57,263 nt of DNA from Nocardioides sp. (GTDB lineage Bacteria; Actinomycetota; Actinomycetes; Propionibacteriales; Nocardioidaceae): positions 1-57,263 of the forward strand of contig NZ_JASLGR010000052.1 of assembly GCF_030150155.1 (NCBI RefSeq), written 5' to 3'. Shown here piece after piece: positions 41,497 to 50,913 of the stretch. Both the position numbers and the translations under genes were made by a program. Every line of letters starts with the position of its first letter. Within the stretch, counting starts at the first letter, position 1. Below the pieces are notes generated by a model. It did no database searches. It saw nothing but the letters and a program-made list of their open reading frames with translations, and had not been told where the DNA came from.

Positions 41497-43569
41497 TTGA
41501 AGCAGCTATCCAAGCTCGGCGTCCCGATCGGCATCGTCCTGATCGTCGTCATGCTCGTCGTGCCGCTGCCGTCGTTCCTGCTCGACATGTTGATCGCGTT
41601 CAACATCTCGGCGGCGCTGCTGATCCTGCTGACGGCGATGTTCGTACAGAAGCCCCTCGACTTCGCTGCCTTCCCCTCCATCCTGCTGGTGATGACACTC
41701 TTCCGGCTGGCGCTCAACGTGAGCGCCACCCGACTCGTGCTGCTGCACGGGTACGCCGGCAAGGTGATCGACACCTTCGGCCACTTCGTCGTCGGTGGCT
41801 CCCTGATCGTCGGCCTGATCGTCTTCGTGATCCTGCTGATCATCCAGTTCGTGGTCATCACCAACGGTGCCGGCCGTGTCGCCGAGGTCGGGGCCCGCTT
41901 CACCCTCGCCGCGATGCCCGGCAAGCAGATGGCGATCGACGCCGACCTCAACTCCGGCCTGATCGACGAGGAGACCGCCCGCAAGCGGCGCGCCGACGTG
42001 CACGCCGAGGCCGACTTCTACGGCGCGATGGACGGTGCCTCGAAGTTCGTCAAGGGCGACGCGATCGCTGCCGTCTTCATCACCGTGGTCAACCTGCTGG
42101 GCGGCTTCGGCATCGGCGTGGTCCAGTCCAAGATGGCGATGGGCGAGGCGATCAACACCTACTCGCTGCTCAGCATCGGTGACGGTCTGGTCTCCCAGAT
42201 CCCGGCGCTGCTGCTCAGCGTCGCCACCGGCCTGATCGTGACCCGGTCGGTCAGCGACGACGACATGGGCTCGGACATCCTGGCCCAGATCGGTCGCCGC
42301 AAGTACCCGCTGCGGATCGCCGGCTTCTCCGCCCTCGCGCTCTGCCTGATCCCGGGCCTGCCCAAGCTGCCGTTCCTGCTCGCCGGCGGCCTGATGCTGG
42401 TCTTCGCCGCCCGGGTCCCCGAGACCACCCCCGCCGCCGAGGCGGCGCTGGCCCACTCCGGGTCGGCGACCGAGGCGACCGGACCGGCCAGCGACTCCCC
42501 CGAGGCCCTGGCCAGCGAGATCCTGGTCGATCCGTTGGGGCTGGAGCTGAGCGCGGACATCATCGACCTGGTCGACGTCAGCACCGGCGGGGACCTGCTC
42601 GACCGGGTCAAGGCGCTGCGCCGCAAGATCGCCGGCGAGCTGGGCATCGTGATCCCGCCGGTGCGCACCCGCGACAACCTGGAGCTGCCCTCCTCGACGT
42701 ACGCGATCACGCTGTTCGGCGTGGAGGTGGCACGCGGCGCCGCCCCGCGCGACACGGTGCTGGCCATCGGCGACATGCTCGCCTCGCTGCCCGGTACGGC
42801 GACCCGGGAGCCGGTCTTCGGACTGGACGCCAAGTGGATCCCGCTGGAGATGCGTCACCAGGCGGAGATCTCCGGTGCCACGGTGGTCGACCGTGCGTCG
42901 GTGATCACGACGCACCTGTCCGAGGTGGTCACCAAGCACGCCGGGCGCCTGCTCGGCCGCGAGGACGTCCGCCTGCTGACCGACATGGTCAAGCGCACCC
43001 ACCCGGTCGTGATCGAGGAGCTCACCCCGACCCTGTTGACCCTGGGCGAGATCCAGCGGGTGCTGCGCGGTCTGCTCGACGAGAGCGTCGCCGTGCGCGA
43101 CCTGGTCCGGATCTTCGAGGCGCTCTCGCTGCGCGCCCCGATCAGCAAGGACGTCGACGGCCTGATCGACGCGGCCCGGATGGCGCTCGGCCCGGCGCTG
43201 GTGGCGCCGTACCTCACCGACGGTGCGGTCTCGGCGATCAGCTTCGACCCGGTGCTGGAGCAGAACATGTTCGAGGCGCTGCGCACCACCGAGATGGGCA
43301 CCGTGGTCGCCCTCGACCCCGACCTGGCGCAGCGGATCCTGATCGCGCTGAACAACTTCTCCACCGCCGCCGAGAACACCGGGGTGCGGCCGATCCTGGT
43401 CTGCGCGCCGCAGCTGCGGTTCGCGGTCCGACGCCTGATCGAGCCCGCCCTGGAGTCGCTGCCGGTGCTCTCCTACGCCGAGATCACCGGGGCCACCTCG
43501 GTGCAGTCGGTCGGGGTGGTGACCGGTGAGCCGGTCGACCTGCCCGCGACGCTGGCGGTGACGGCATGA
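41497..43569 (+). CDS. flhA: Flagellar export gate protein FlhA
   Basis: Largest gate subunit. The 690 residues have the N-terminal membrane domain (LIAFNISAALLILLTAMFVQKPLDFAAFPSILLVMTLFRLALNVSATRLVLLHG, about 29-82) and the cytoplasmic FHIPEP core with GEAINTYSLLSIGDGLVSQIPALLLSVATGLIVTRSV. The start is TTG (41497); no better in-frame ATG or GTG exists. The stop overlaps the next gene by 4 bp. Confidence 0.95.
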   Translation: MKQLSKLGVPIGIVLIVVMLVVPLPSFLLDMLIAFNISAALLILLTAMFVQKPLDFAAFPSILLVMTLFRLALNVSATRLVLLHGYAGKVIDTFGHFVVGGSLIVGLIVFVILLIIQFVVITNGAGRVAEVGARFTLAAMPGKQMAIDADLNSGLIDEETARKRRADVHAEADFYGAMDGASKFVKGDAIAAVFITVVNLLGGFGIGVVQSKMAMGEAINTYSLLSIGDGLVSQIPALLLSVATGLIVTRSVSDDDMGSDILAQIGRRKYPLRIAGFSALALCLIPGLPKLPFLLAGGLMLVFAARVPETTPAAEAALAHSGSATEATGPASDSPEALASEILVDPLGLELSADIIDLVDVSTGGDLLDRVKALRRKIAGELGIVIPPVRTRDNLELPSSTYAITLFGVEVARGAAPRDTVLAIGDMLASLPGTATREPVFGLDAKWIPLEMRHQAEISGATVVDRASVITTHLSEVVTKHAGRLLGREDVRLLTDMVKRTHPVVIEELTPTLLTLGEIQRVLRGLLDESVAVRDLVRIFEALSLRAPISKDVDGLIDAARMALGPALVAPYLTDGAVSAISFDPVLEQNMFEALRTTEMGTVVALDPDLAQRILIALNNFSTAAENTGVRPILVCAPQLRFAVRRLIEPALESLPVLSYAEITGATSVQSVGVVTGEPVDLPATLAVTA

Positions 43570-44084
43570 GTGCCGCTCTGTCCCTGCTCGACGACGACCC
43601 GTTCGACGAGCGCACCCCGGCGGTGCCGGCACTCGCCTCGGTGCCTATTCCTGCCGAGGTGGAGGCTCAGGCGGTCCGGGCGGCGATGGACCCCGACATG
43701 CTCCGCGACCGCGACACCTTCGCCCAGGCGCTGCGCCCCGGCGGGATCACGGTGACGCTGCTGAGCGTCTCGACCCTGGTCTCCTCCCCCGCGATCTATC
43801 AGTGCCTGGTCCGGGGCTCGATCTCGGCGACCACGATGCTGGTGCGCTGGGTGCTGATCACGCTGGGCTGCTGGCTGGTCAGCGAGGTCGCTCGCCGGTA
43901 CGTCGTCACGGCCCGTCGCAGCGCGCAGGACACGCAGGACGCCGCGGCGGCCGCGGCCGCGCAGAAGGCCGACCAGTTCGACGACTTCGGCGGGTACGAC
44001 GGATCCGGGTACGACGCATCCGCCGGCTTCGACGGCTCTGCCGGGTACGACGGCGGCGCCCCGATGGGATCGGACCTTCCCTAA
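43566..44084 (+). CDS. Unknown membrane-linked protein at end of flhA operon
   Basis: A 172-residue protein of unknown function. It has an acidic N-terminus, a hydrophobic stretch (VTLLSVSTLVSSPAIYQCLVRGSISATTMLVRWVLITLGCWLVSEVA, about 63-109) with one or two membrane segments, and an Ala/Gln helix. The last about 35 residues repeat a GYDGSGYDASAGFDGSAGYDG pattern (Gly-Tyr/Phe-Asp-Gly/Ala-Ser). Its start overlaps the flhA stop, so it is co-translated. Confidence 0.65.
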   Translation: MSAALSLLDDDPFDERTPAVPALASVPIPAEVEAQAVRAAMDPDMLRDRDTFAQALRPGGITVTLLSVSTLVSSPAIYQCLVRGSISATTMLVRWVLITLGCWLVSEVARRYVVTARRSAQDTQDAAAAAAAQKADQFDDFGGYDGSGYDASAGFDGSAGYDGGAPMGSDLP

Positions 44085-44144
44085 CACCGCATCGACTCCC
44101 TATGGTCATGAGTTCGGTTTCTTTACGAACACTCGGGAGTTCTG

Positions 44145-46166
44145 ATGACACGACGCACTGTCGTGACGGCTGCTGCGGCAGCCGTCACCGCGGCGCTGGT
44201 AGCCAGCGTCGCCCCCGCGATGGCCGCCGACGGCCTCGCCCCGCGGACCACCTTCTCGTTCGCCGTCAACGCGAGCGACGGGACCGTGGCACTGCCCGAC
44301 TCCGGTGAGGGCATCCCCAACGTCGACTCGGTGAAGTCGACCATCCGGGCCTACTACGCGGCACCGTCCGGTATCGCGAACCCGACCTCGTCGCCGTACG
44401 TGAGTGAGGTCAGCGGCATCCTCGGCCGCATCGACGCCGCCTACCCCGCCCTGACCGGCGACGCCGTCGGCACCAAGGCGATCGTCTTCGACGCCGACGA
44501 CACCCTGCTGTGGAACTACGACTTCGAGGACAAGGCCACCAACTTCAACTTCGACGCCACCGCCAACCTGGCCTGGATCACCGGCGCCGCGTCCTGCGAC
44601 AAGGTCAACGGCAGCGACTACTGCTTCCCCGCCGTGCCGGGCACCCCGGCGCTGGTGCGGGACCTGGCCGCGAAGGGCTACCGGCTCTACGTGGTGACCG
44701 GGCGGCCCGCCTCGCAGGAGGCCGCGACGATCGGCAACCTGACCGCGGCGGGGTTCACCGAGGCCGGCGGGACGCCGCTGTTCGACGCCGACAACGTCTA
44801 CACGAAGTGGAACACGCAGGCGTCGAACTACGACGCCGCCACCGTGCCGGCGTACGTGCAGCCGGCCAACGGCGGTGAGTGCACGACGTTCGTGGACGCC
44901 GCCAAGACGCAGTTCAAGTGCACCACGGTCGAGTACAAGGCCCAGACCCGGCAGCACATCGAGTCCGCCGACCACGTCGAGATCGTCGGCAACGTCGGCG
45001 ACCAGCTCTCCGACCTGTGGGGCGGGTACGCCGAGCAGGCGTGGAAGATCCCCAACCCGACGTACTTCCTGGCCAGCCCGAACCTGGATGCCGCCCACGT
45101 CGGCGCCGACGACCAGTCCGCGTCGCTTCAGCCCGCGTCGACGTACACGATGAAGGCCGACGGCTCCAGCGGGCTGAGCGTGGGCGGGGACCAGATCCCG
45201 AACATCGACCCGGTCCGCACCGAGATCCGGTCCTGGTACGCCGCCACCAACGGCATCGCCGACAAGACGTCGTCGCACTTCCTGACCGAGCTCGCCGGGC
45301 TGACCCGGACGTGGACCCGCTCGACGGCCGACGACTGCGCCGCCCAGACCACGGCGATCACGAAGGCGACCGCGGCGAAGGCCGCTGCCGGGCGGGCCGT
45401 CACGCAGGCGACCCGGGCGGTGGCCCGGGCGCAGAAGAAGGTCGCCCACGCCCAGAAGATGGTCCGCAAGGCGAAGCACTCCTCGGCCAAGCAGCGCCGT
45501 CACCGCGCCCAGCAGCTGCGCGCCGCCCGGCGTGGCCTGGCGAAGGCGAAGGCCGCCCTCACCACCGCCCAGCGCAAGGCCGCCGCGATCGTGGTGCCGA
45601 ACCGTCCCGCGATCACCCTGGACGCCGACGACACCACGCTGTGGAACTACGACATGGAGGACGGCGTGATGAAGTTCGCCTACACCCCGGCGGCTGCGGC
45701 CGAGTGGGTGCTGGGCGAGAAGTTCCCCGCCGAGCCCGGCATGATCGCGCTCGTGCAGAAGGCCAAGGCCGCCGGCTGCACGGTGATCGGCCTGACCGGC
45801 CGGCCGATGGACCAGGCCGCCGCCACGGTCGCGAACCTGACCAAGGTCGGGTTCGTCGACAGCCACGGCACGCCGCTGTTCAGCGCAGGCCTGTACTTCA
45901 CCAAGTGGCCCACCGGTGCAGCGACGTACGACCCGAAGCTGGTCCCGTCCTACATCAACAGCGCGAACTGCTCGACGTACGTCGACACCGCGAAGACCCA
46001 GTTCAAGTGCACCACCATCGAGTACAAGTCCCAGACCCGCGCCCACATCGAGCGCGATCTGCACTACCGGATCGTCGGCAACTTCGGCGACCAGTACTCC
46101 GACCTGATCGGCGGACACGCGGCGCGCAGCTACAAGCTGCCCAACCCGACGTACTACCTGCCCTGA
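44145..46166 (+). CDS. Secreted protein with two tandem HAD phosphatase domains
   Basis: A 673-residue exported protein. The signal peptide ends AMA-ADG (about 28). Two HAD domains follow: one with FDADDTLLWNYD (about 117) and one with LDADDTTLWNYD (about 490), each with the acid-phosphatase-like D-x-D-x-[TV] motif and GRP(A/M) loop (VVTGRPASQE; GLTGRPMDQA). Between them lies a basic Ala/Lys coiled coil (about 400-480, AQKKVAHAQKMVRKAKHSSAKQRRHRAQQLRAARR). Substrate unknown. Confidence 0.75.
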   Translation: MTRRTVVTAAAAAVTAALVASVAPAMAADGLAPRTTFSFAVNASDGTVALPDSGEGIPNVDSVKSTIRAYYAAPSGIANPTSSPYVSEVSGILGRIDAAYPALTGDAVGTKAIVFDADDTLLWNYDFEDKATNFNFDATANLAWITGAASCDKVNGSDYCFPAVPGTPALVRDLAAKGYRLYVVTGRPASQEAATIGNLTAAGFTEAGGTPLFDADNVYTKWNTQASNYDAATVPAYVQPANGGECTTFVDAAKTQFKCTTVEYKAQTRQHIESADHVEIVGNVGDQLSDLWGGYAEQAWKIPNPTYFLASPNLDAAHVGADDQSASLQPASTYTMKADGSSGLSVGGDQIPNIDPVRTEIRSWYAATNGIADKTSSHFLTELAGLTRTWTRSTADDCAAQTTAITKATAAKAAAGRAVTQATRAVARAQKKVAHAQKMVRKAKHSSAKQRRHRAQQLRAARRGLAKAKAALTTAQRKAAAIVVPNRPAITLDADDTTLWNYDMEDGVMKFAYTPAAAAEWVLGEKFPAEPGMIALVQKAKAAGCTVIGLTGRPMDQAAATVANLTKVGFVDSHGTPLFSAGLYFTKWPTGAATYDPKLVPSYINSANCSTYVDTAKTQFKCTTIEYKSQTRAHIERDLHYRIVGNFGDQYSDLIGGHAARSYKLPNPTYYLP

Positions 46167-46187
46167 TCGGGCTCAGCTGAGCGACAA

Positions 46188-46216
46188 GGCCCCGGAACCG
46201 TGATGGTTCCGGGGCC
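46188..46216 (+). terminator. Terminator hairpin after the HAD gene
   Basis: Perfect 12-bp arms GGCCCCGGAACC / GGTTCCGGGGCC with a 5-nt loop; no long T-run. It lies between the HAD gene and the tRNA, facing both. Confidence 0.75.
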
Positions 46217-46245
46217 CTGTCGTTGCGCCGTCACCGGCGCGGAGG

Positions 46246-46318
46246 TAGGCCCTGTCGGGCTCGAACCGACGACCAGCGGATTAAAAGTCCGACGCTCTAC
46301 CAACTGAGCTAAGGGCCC
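46246..46318 (-). tRNA. tRNA-Lys (anticodon TTT)
   Basis: A 73-nt cloverleaf on the minus strand. The D-loop AGTTGGTA, anticodon loop CTTTTAA and T-loop TTCGAGC are standard. The 3' end is not encoded with CCA. The anticodon stem has a mismatch at its outer pair. Confidence 0.93.
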
Positions 46319-46476
46319 GGGACACCCGACCTGCGAGGGGCCCGATGTTCCGGCCGCAAGTATGGCAGGGGCCGGCCCCGCCGGTGCAGTCTGGGTGAAC
46401 GAGTCCCGGAATGCCACAGATAGCGATCACCGGACCCCAGCACGCCTGTGATCGTTATTCCGATCACGACCCTGCC

Positions 46477-47145
46477 TCACTTGAACAGGTTCTTCGACCC
46501 CGAGTCCATCACCAGCACCCCGGGGTTGGCGGGGGCGACCGGCGCGGCGCTCTTGCGCCCGAAGAGGCCCTTCTTCACCGCGACCGGACGGCCGACGTAC
46601 GACGGCCGGTACTCCGAGCCCGGCTCCGAGTACTGCTCGACGCGCTCGATCACGACGCCGTCGGCGGTGTTCCTGATCAGGGCGGGGACGCAGGTGTAGA
46701 CGGTGTCGTCGGAGTTGGCCTGGTCGGCGCGGACCGCCACCGTGGTGCCGCTCTGGTTGTCCACCGACGTGCTGACCTGGTAGCGACGGAAGGAGCCGGT
46801 GCCGTTGGACTGGGCCGAGTAGGCCACGATCGCCAGCTGGTCGATCTCGTCGGACATCACGATCTCGAGCGTCTCGACGTTCAGGCCGCTGCTGCCGCCG
46901 CGGACCACGTCGCCCAGGTGCCGCACCCCGAGCACCGTCGGGGTGGGCTTGCTCTGGTCCTCGGAGCCGAACGTCGAACACACCTTCTCGGTGCCGTCCT
47001 TGAGCAGGATGACGGCGTAGACGTCGTAGTCGGTCTCAGCCGAGAACGAGACCGTCGCCACGATGCGCGGCGTCTTCTCGATCGTGACCCGCTGGCCCTT
47101 CTCCAGGCTGATCGCGCCCGACTTCTTCCCGAGATCCACCGTCAT
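46477..47145 (-). CDS. TerD-like domain protein
   Basis: Cytoplasmic stress-associated domain protein. The 222 residues begin MTVDLGKKSGAISLEKGQRVTIEK and have beta-rich TerD-like segments (YDVYAVILLKDGTEKV; GLNVETLEIVMSDEIDQLAIVAYSAQSNGTGSFRRYQVSTSV). It lacks the clear acidic metal cluster of TerD, so ion binding is doubtful. Divergent from the antiporter after about 145 bp. Confidence 0.65.
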   Translation of the reverse strand: MTVDLGKKSGAISLEKGQRVTIEKTPRIVATVSFSAETDYDVYAVILLKDGTEKVCSTFGSEDQSKPTPTVLGVRHLGDVVRGGSSGLNVETLEIVMSDEIDQLAIVAYSAQSNGTGSFRRYQVSTSVDNQSGTTVAVRADQANSDDTVYTCVPALIRNTADGVVIERVEQYSEPGSEYRPSYVGRPVAVKKGLFGRKSAAPVAPANPGVLVMDSGSKNLFK

Positions 47146-47289
47146 GAACACACCGCTCCTCGATCCGTGGGGTCGTCGGCGACGTCCCCGATGCGAGGCC
47201 CCAGCCTCGCCCACTGACGATCGTCCTGGCCAGACCTCGTCCACGAGCGACCACCGGCACCGAACCCGATGCGATGCGATGATCGAGCG

Positions 47290-49161
47290 GTGCACATCGC
47301 TCTGATGCTCGTCGCACTGGCCGTGACGGTCCTGAGCGCCACCGCCGTGGCCAGCCGGCTCAAGGTGCCCGCGCCGCTGCTGCTGATCGTGGTGGGGGTC
47401 GTGGCGTCGTACCTGCCCACCGTCCCGCAGATCCACCTGGAGCCCGAGGTCGTGCTGTTCGGGCTCCTGCCTCCGCTGCTCTACGCCACCGCGATCTCGA
47501 CCTCGCTGGTCGACTTCAACGCCAACCGGCGCTCGATCCTGCTGCTCTCGATCGGGCTGGTGATCGCCACCGTCGGTGCCGTCGCCGTCGTCGCCCACAC
47601 GCTGCTGCCCGACATCACCTGGGCCGCGGCCTTCATGATCGGCGCCGTCGTGGCGCCGCCCGACGCGGTAGCGGCCACCGCCGTGGCCCGCTCGATCGGT
47701 CTGCCACGCCAGATCGTCACGATCCTCGAGGGCGAGTCGTTGCTCAACGACGCCACCGCCCTGGTCGCGCTGCGCACCGCGATCATCGCCGTGGCGGGTG
47801 GGGTCGACGCCTGGCACGTCGGGATCGACTTCGTCCGCGCCGCGGGCGGCGGCATCCTGATCGGCGTCGCGGTCTTCGCGGTCGTCGGCTTCGTGCGCAA
47901 GCACGTCACCGACCCGGTGTTCGACACCGGCCTCTCCCTGGTGGTCCCCTTCGCGGCGTACATCGCCGCCGAGAAGGTCGAGGCCTCCGGTGTCCTCGCC
48001 GTCGTCATCGGCGGGCTGCTGCTGGGCCACCAGGCGCCGGTGCTGCAGTCGGCCCAGTCCCGGATCGCCGAGCGGATGAACTGGCGCACCATCGCCTACC
48101 TGCTGGAGAACGCCGTCTTCCTCCTGATCGGCCTGCAGGCCCGGGACCTGCTGAGTGCCGTGGGAGACAGCGCGCTGTCGTGGCAGCGGATCGCGGGAGT
48201 CTGCGCAGCCACCCTGGCCTGCGTCGTCGTGGTCCGGCTGGCCTGGGTCTTCCTCACCCGCTACCTGCTGGTGCGTCCGGTCCCGGACCCCGACCTCGGC
48301 ACGACACCGCCGTGGAGCTACACCGTCATCCTGGGGTGGGCCGGCATGCGCGGCGTCGTGACGCTGGCGGCGGCGTACCTCATCCCGGGCGACACACCCC
48401 ATCGCGAGATCCTGCTGCTGATCGCCTTCAGCGTGGTGGCCGGCACGCTCTTCCTCCAGGGGCTGAGCCTGCCGCTGGTCGCCCGTCGTCTCCGGGTGCC
48501 CTCGCCCGACCCGCTCGACGACGCCCTCGCCCGTGCCACCCTGCTGCAGCAGGCCTCCAAGGCCGGCTTCGCCGCCCTGGAGAAGCTCGAGTACGACGAC
48601 CCGCACGGCACCATCGATCTGGTCCGTCGCCGCGTGGAACAGCGCAACGAGTCCGCCTGGGAACGACTCAGCACCACGATCGGGGACGAGGCCCCGAGCG
48701 AGCTCTACTCCCGGGCACGGTTCGCGATGATCGAGGCCGAACGCGCACGGGTCCTCGAGATCCGCTCCGGCGGGACCGTGCCGGCCGACATCGTGGCCGA
48801 CGTGCTGCGGATGCTCGACGTCGAGGAGTCGATGCTCGACGTCATCCAGGACGACCGCGAGCAGATCGGCGAGGTCAACCGACGCCGACGCCCGGCCGGG
48901 GAGCTGTGCGCGGACCTCGAGCGCTACCCCGCCCCGGAGCCGGCCCTCGAGCCCGGCACCGAGTGCCGCGACTGTGTCGTCGAGGGCACCCACTGGGTCG
49001 CCCTCCGTCGGTGCCTGGAGTGCGGTGAGGTCCGATGCTGCGACTCCTCCCCCGCCCAGCACGCCACCCGCCACTTCCACGAGACCGCGCACCCGGTGAT
49101 GCAGTCCGCTGAGCCCGGCGAGCAGTGGCGCTGGTGCTACCTCCACCACCTCACCGCGTGA
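47290..49161 (+). CDS. CPA1 Na+/H+ antiporter with C-terminal UBP zinc finger
   Basis: Exchanges protons for sodium or other cations. The 623 residues hold about 12 hydrophobic segments with LLPPLLYATAISTS, VVAPPDAVAATAVARSIGLPR and EGESLLNDATALV, the CPA1 landmarks. A helical tail follows, then a ZnF-UBP domain (about 555-618: CRDCVVEGTHWVALRRCLECGEVRCCDSSPAQHATRHFHETAHPVMQSAEPGEQWRWCYLHH). GTG 47290 is chosen; ATG 47269 adds seven residues. Confidence 0.92.
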   Translation: MHIALMLVALAVTVLSATAVASRLKVPAPLLLIVVGVVASYLPTVPQIHLEPEVVLFGLLPPLLYATAISTSLVDFNANRRSILLLSIGLVIATVGAVAVVAHTLLPDITWAAAFMIGAVVAPPDAVAATAVARSIGLPRQIVTILEGESLLNDATALVALRTAIIAVAGGVDAWHVGIDFVRAAGGGILIGVAVFAVVGFVRKHVTDPVFDTGLSLVVPFAAYIAAEKVEASGVLAVVIGGLLLGHQAPVLQSAQSRIAERMNWRTIAYLLENAVFLLIGLQARDLLSAVGDSALSWQRIAGVCAATLACVVVVRLAWVFLTRYLLVRPVPDPDLGTTPPWSYTVILGWAGMRGVVTLAAAYLIPGDTPHREILLLIAFSVVAGTLFLQGLSLPLVARRLRVPSPDPLDDALARATLLQQASKAGFAALEKLEYDDPHGTIDLVRRRVEQRNESAWERLSTTIGDEAPSELYSRARFAMIEAERARVLEIRSGGTVPADIVADVLRMLDVEESMLDVIQDDREQIGEVNRRRRPAGELCADLERYPAPEPALEPGTECRDCVVEGTHWVALRRCLECGEVRCCDSSPAQHATRHFHETAHPVMQSAEPGEQWRWCYLHHLTA

Positions 49162-49187
49162 GGGCCGCGGGTCCGCCGGAGGGGGCG

Positions 49188-49244
49188 TAACTGCTGGTCA
49201 AACCCGCCACTTCGCGCGCTCAGCCGGGCGTTGACCAGCAGTTA
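49188..49244. repeat. 14-bp perfect inverted repeat between convergent genes
   Basis: Arms TAACTGCTGGTCAA and TTGACCAGCAGTTA around a 29-nt loop, between the antiporter and the protease gene. The outer part GATAACTGCTGG also occurs at 12357, again between convergent genes. Confidence 0.75.
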
Positions 49245-49327
49245 TCTCCCGGGCGCACCGCCGGCCCCAGGACAGCACCAAGCCCAGCAGCCAGACGGCT
49301 GCTGGGCTTGATACCCCCGAGTCCGAA

Positions 49328-50773
49328 TCAGTGCGCGTCGGGCGCGACCAGCTCCGGAAGCTTGGCGTCGAACTGGGCCTGCAGGGCCTTCGTTCCGATC
49401 ACGTTCTTCGGCTTCTGCCCAGCGGCCAGGCCCGAGGCCCACAGAGAGGTGCGCTCGCGCTGGGCCGGCGTACCGTGGTGGCCGTTGTCGGTGAAGCCGC
49501 AGTCGCCGACGCCCCAGAAGACCTTCGAGGTCTCCGCGACGCGCTTGGCGTTGTAGGTCAGACCGCCCTTGTGCGCGGCGAAGTAGGAGCCGTAGGCGTC
49601 GGCCATCAGCTCGGTACGACGGGTGGCCTCGGGCGACGGGGTGACGCCGTCGAAGACACCGTTCTGGTACTGGATCTGGTGGCCGAACTCGTGGCCGATC
49701 ACCACGGCCGGGCCGACGCCGGTGTAGCCGAGCTGGTTCTGGATCTTCAGCAGGCCGTCACCGTAGACGACCTGGTTGCCCCACTTCGCGATGAAGTCCG
49801 GGTAGCCGATCGGGTCGAACGCGAAGGCGTTGAAGGTGAAGATCGGGCTGGAGCCGCCGTCGAGCCACGGCACGTTGTCGACCATCCCGACGATCGCCTT
49901 GCCCAACGCCAGCGTGGCAGCGTTGCCAGCCGGGTTGATGTCGCCCAGCTCCCCGCTCGCGTCGCCGGCGGCCACGACGACAGCCACGCCGATCCGGTTG
50001 AGGTCGGCGTCGGTGCGCGACTCGAACAGGGTGGACTTCATCGCCGACAGCGTGAGGTGGCGGCTGGGGATGTCCCAGAAGGAGTCGACCGCCGCCGTCG
50101 TACGCCGGATCAGCTGGGTATCACGCTGGACATCACCCTTCACCGTGCCGAAGGTCTGGAACCGCGCGTCGTTCGGGTGCACCAGGGTGTCGTAGGTGGG
50201 CACATCGAAGCCGTGCACGAACGCCAGCGCGAGGACGTTGCCGATCCACTTCAACAGCTCGTCGTAGCGGGCCTGCTCGGTTGCGGTGAGTCCGCCGGGC
50301 TGGGCCGCCTTGACCGCCAGCTGCACCCACTCGTCGATCAATCCCTGCGGCAGCGCGAGATCCTTGGTCGCCTCGCTGATGTCGGTGGTCTCACACGAGT
50401 ACTGGGTCGGGTCGATCGCGGCGCGCAGCGATCCGAGCACCTGCAGCCCGTTCTCGCTCAGCCCCGCCTTCGAGTCGCTGTGCGTCAGGCTCGTCGCAGG
50501 CAGGGACGCGATCGCGTCGTACGCGCTCTGCGAGAGTCCGCCGGCCGCGACCAGGGTGCGCAGGAAGGGCAGTGCGGCAGTGGTGTCAGGGGCAGTCACC
50601 GCGCCGATCAGGGCCGACTGGGTGGCCGTCGGCGTCACGGTGGCAGCGGCAGCGGCCGACGCCGTGCCGGAGTCAGCCAGGGAGGGCGCGAGGGTGGCGC
50701 CGAGACCGGTGGTGAGGAGTGCGCCGGTGAGCGCTGCTGCGGCCAGCCCGCGGAACGAGAGGTGATGCGACAT
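49328..50773 (-). CDS. Secreted neutral zinc metallopeptidase
   Basis: Exported zinc protease-like enzyme. The 481 residues start with a signal peptide (LSFRGLAAAALTGALLTTGLGATLAPSLA), then a helical pro-region. The catalytic HExxH is HEFGH (VIGHEFGHQIQYQNG, about 370), with a third ligand likely in ELMADAYGSYFA (about 396). C-terminal ALWASGL-type end. Substrate unknown. Confidence 0.9.
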   Translation of the reverse strand: MSHHLSFRGLAAAALTGALLTTGLGATLAPSLADSGTASAAAAATVTPTATQSALIGAVTAPDTTAALPFLRTLVAAGGLSQSAYDAIASLPATSLTHSDSKAGLSENGLQVLGSLRAAIDPTQYSCETTDISEATKDLALPQGLIDEWVQLAVKAAQPGGLTATEQARYDELLKWIGNVLALAFVHGFDVPTYDTLVHPNDARFQTFGTVKGDVQRDTQLIRRTTAAVDSFWDIPSRHLTLSAMKSTLFESRTDADLNRIGVAVVVAAGDASGELGDINPAGNAATLALGKAIVGMVDNVPWLDGGSSPIFTFNAFAFDPIGYPDFIAKWGNQVVYGDGLLKIQNQLGYTGVGPAVVIGHEFGHQIQYQNGVFDGVTPSPEATRRTELMADAYGSYFAAHKGGLTYNAKRVAETSKVFWGVGDCGFTDNGHHGTPAQRERTSLWASGLAAGQKPKNVIGTKALQAQFDAKLPELVAPDAH

Positions 50774-50913
50774 GGGATCTCCATCCGAGAAGAGAGACGA
50801 CGGGTTTCACGGTCGGACCATCGTGTGATCGGTGTCACTACGGCTGCAATACTCAGCAACGGCGCGTCAACGACATGGCGTCGATACGCCATACCGCAAC
50901 GGGGGGAGGGTCC

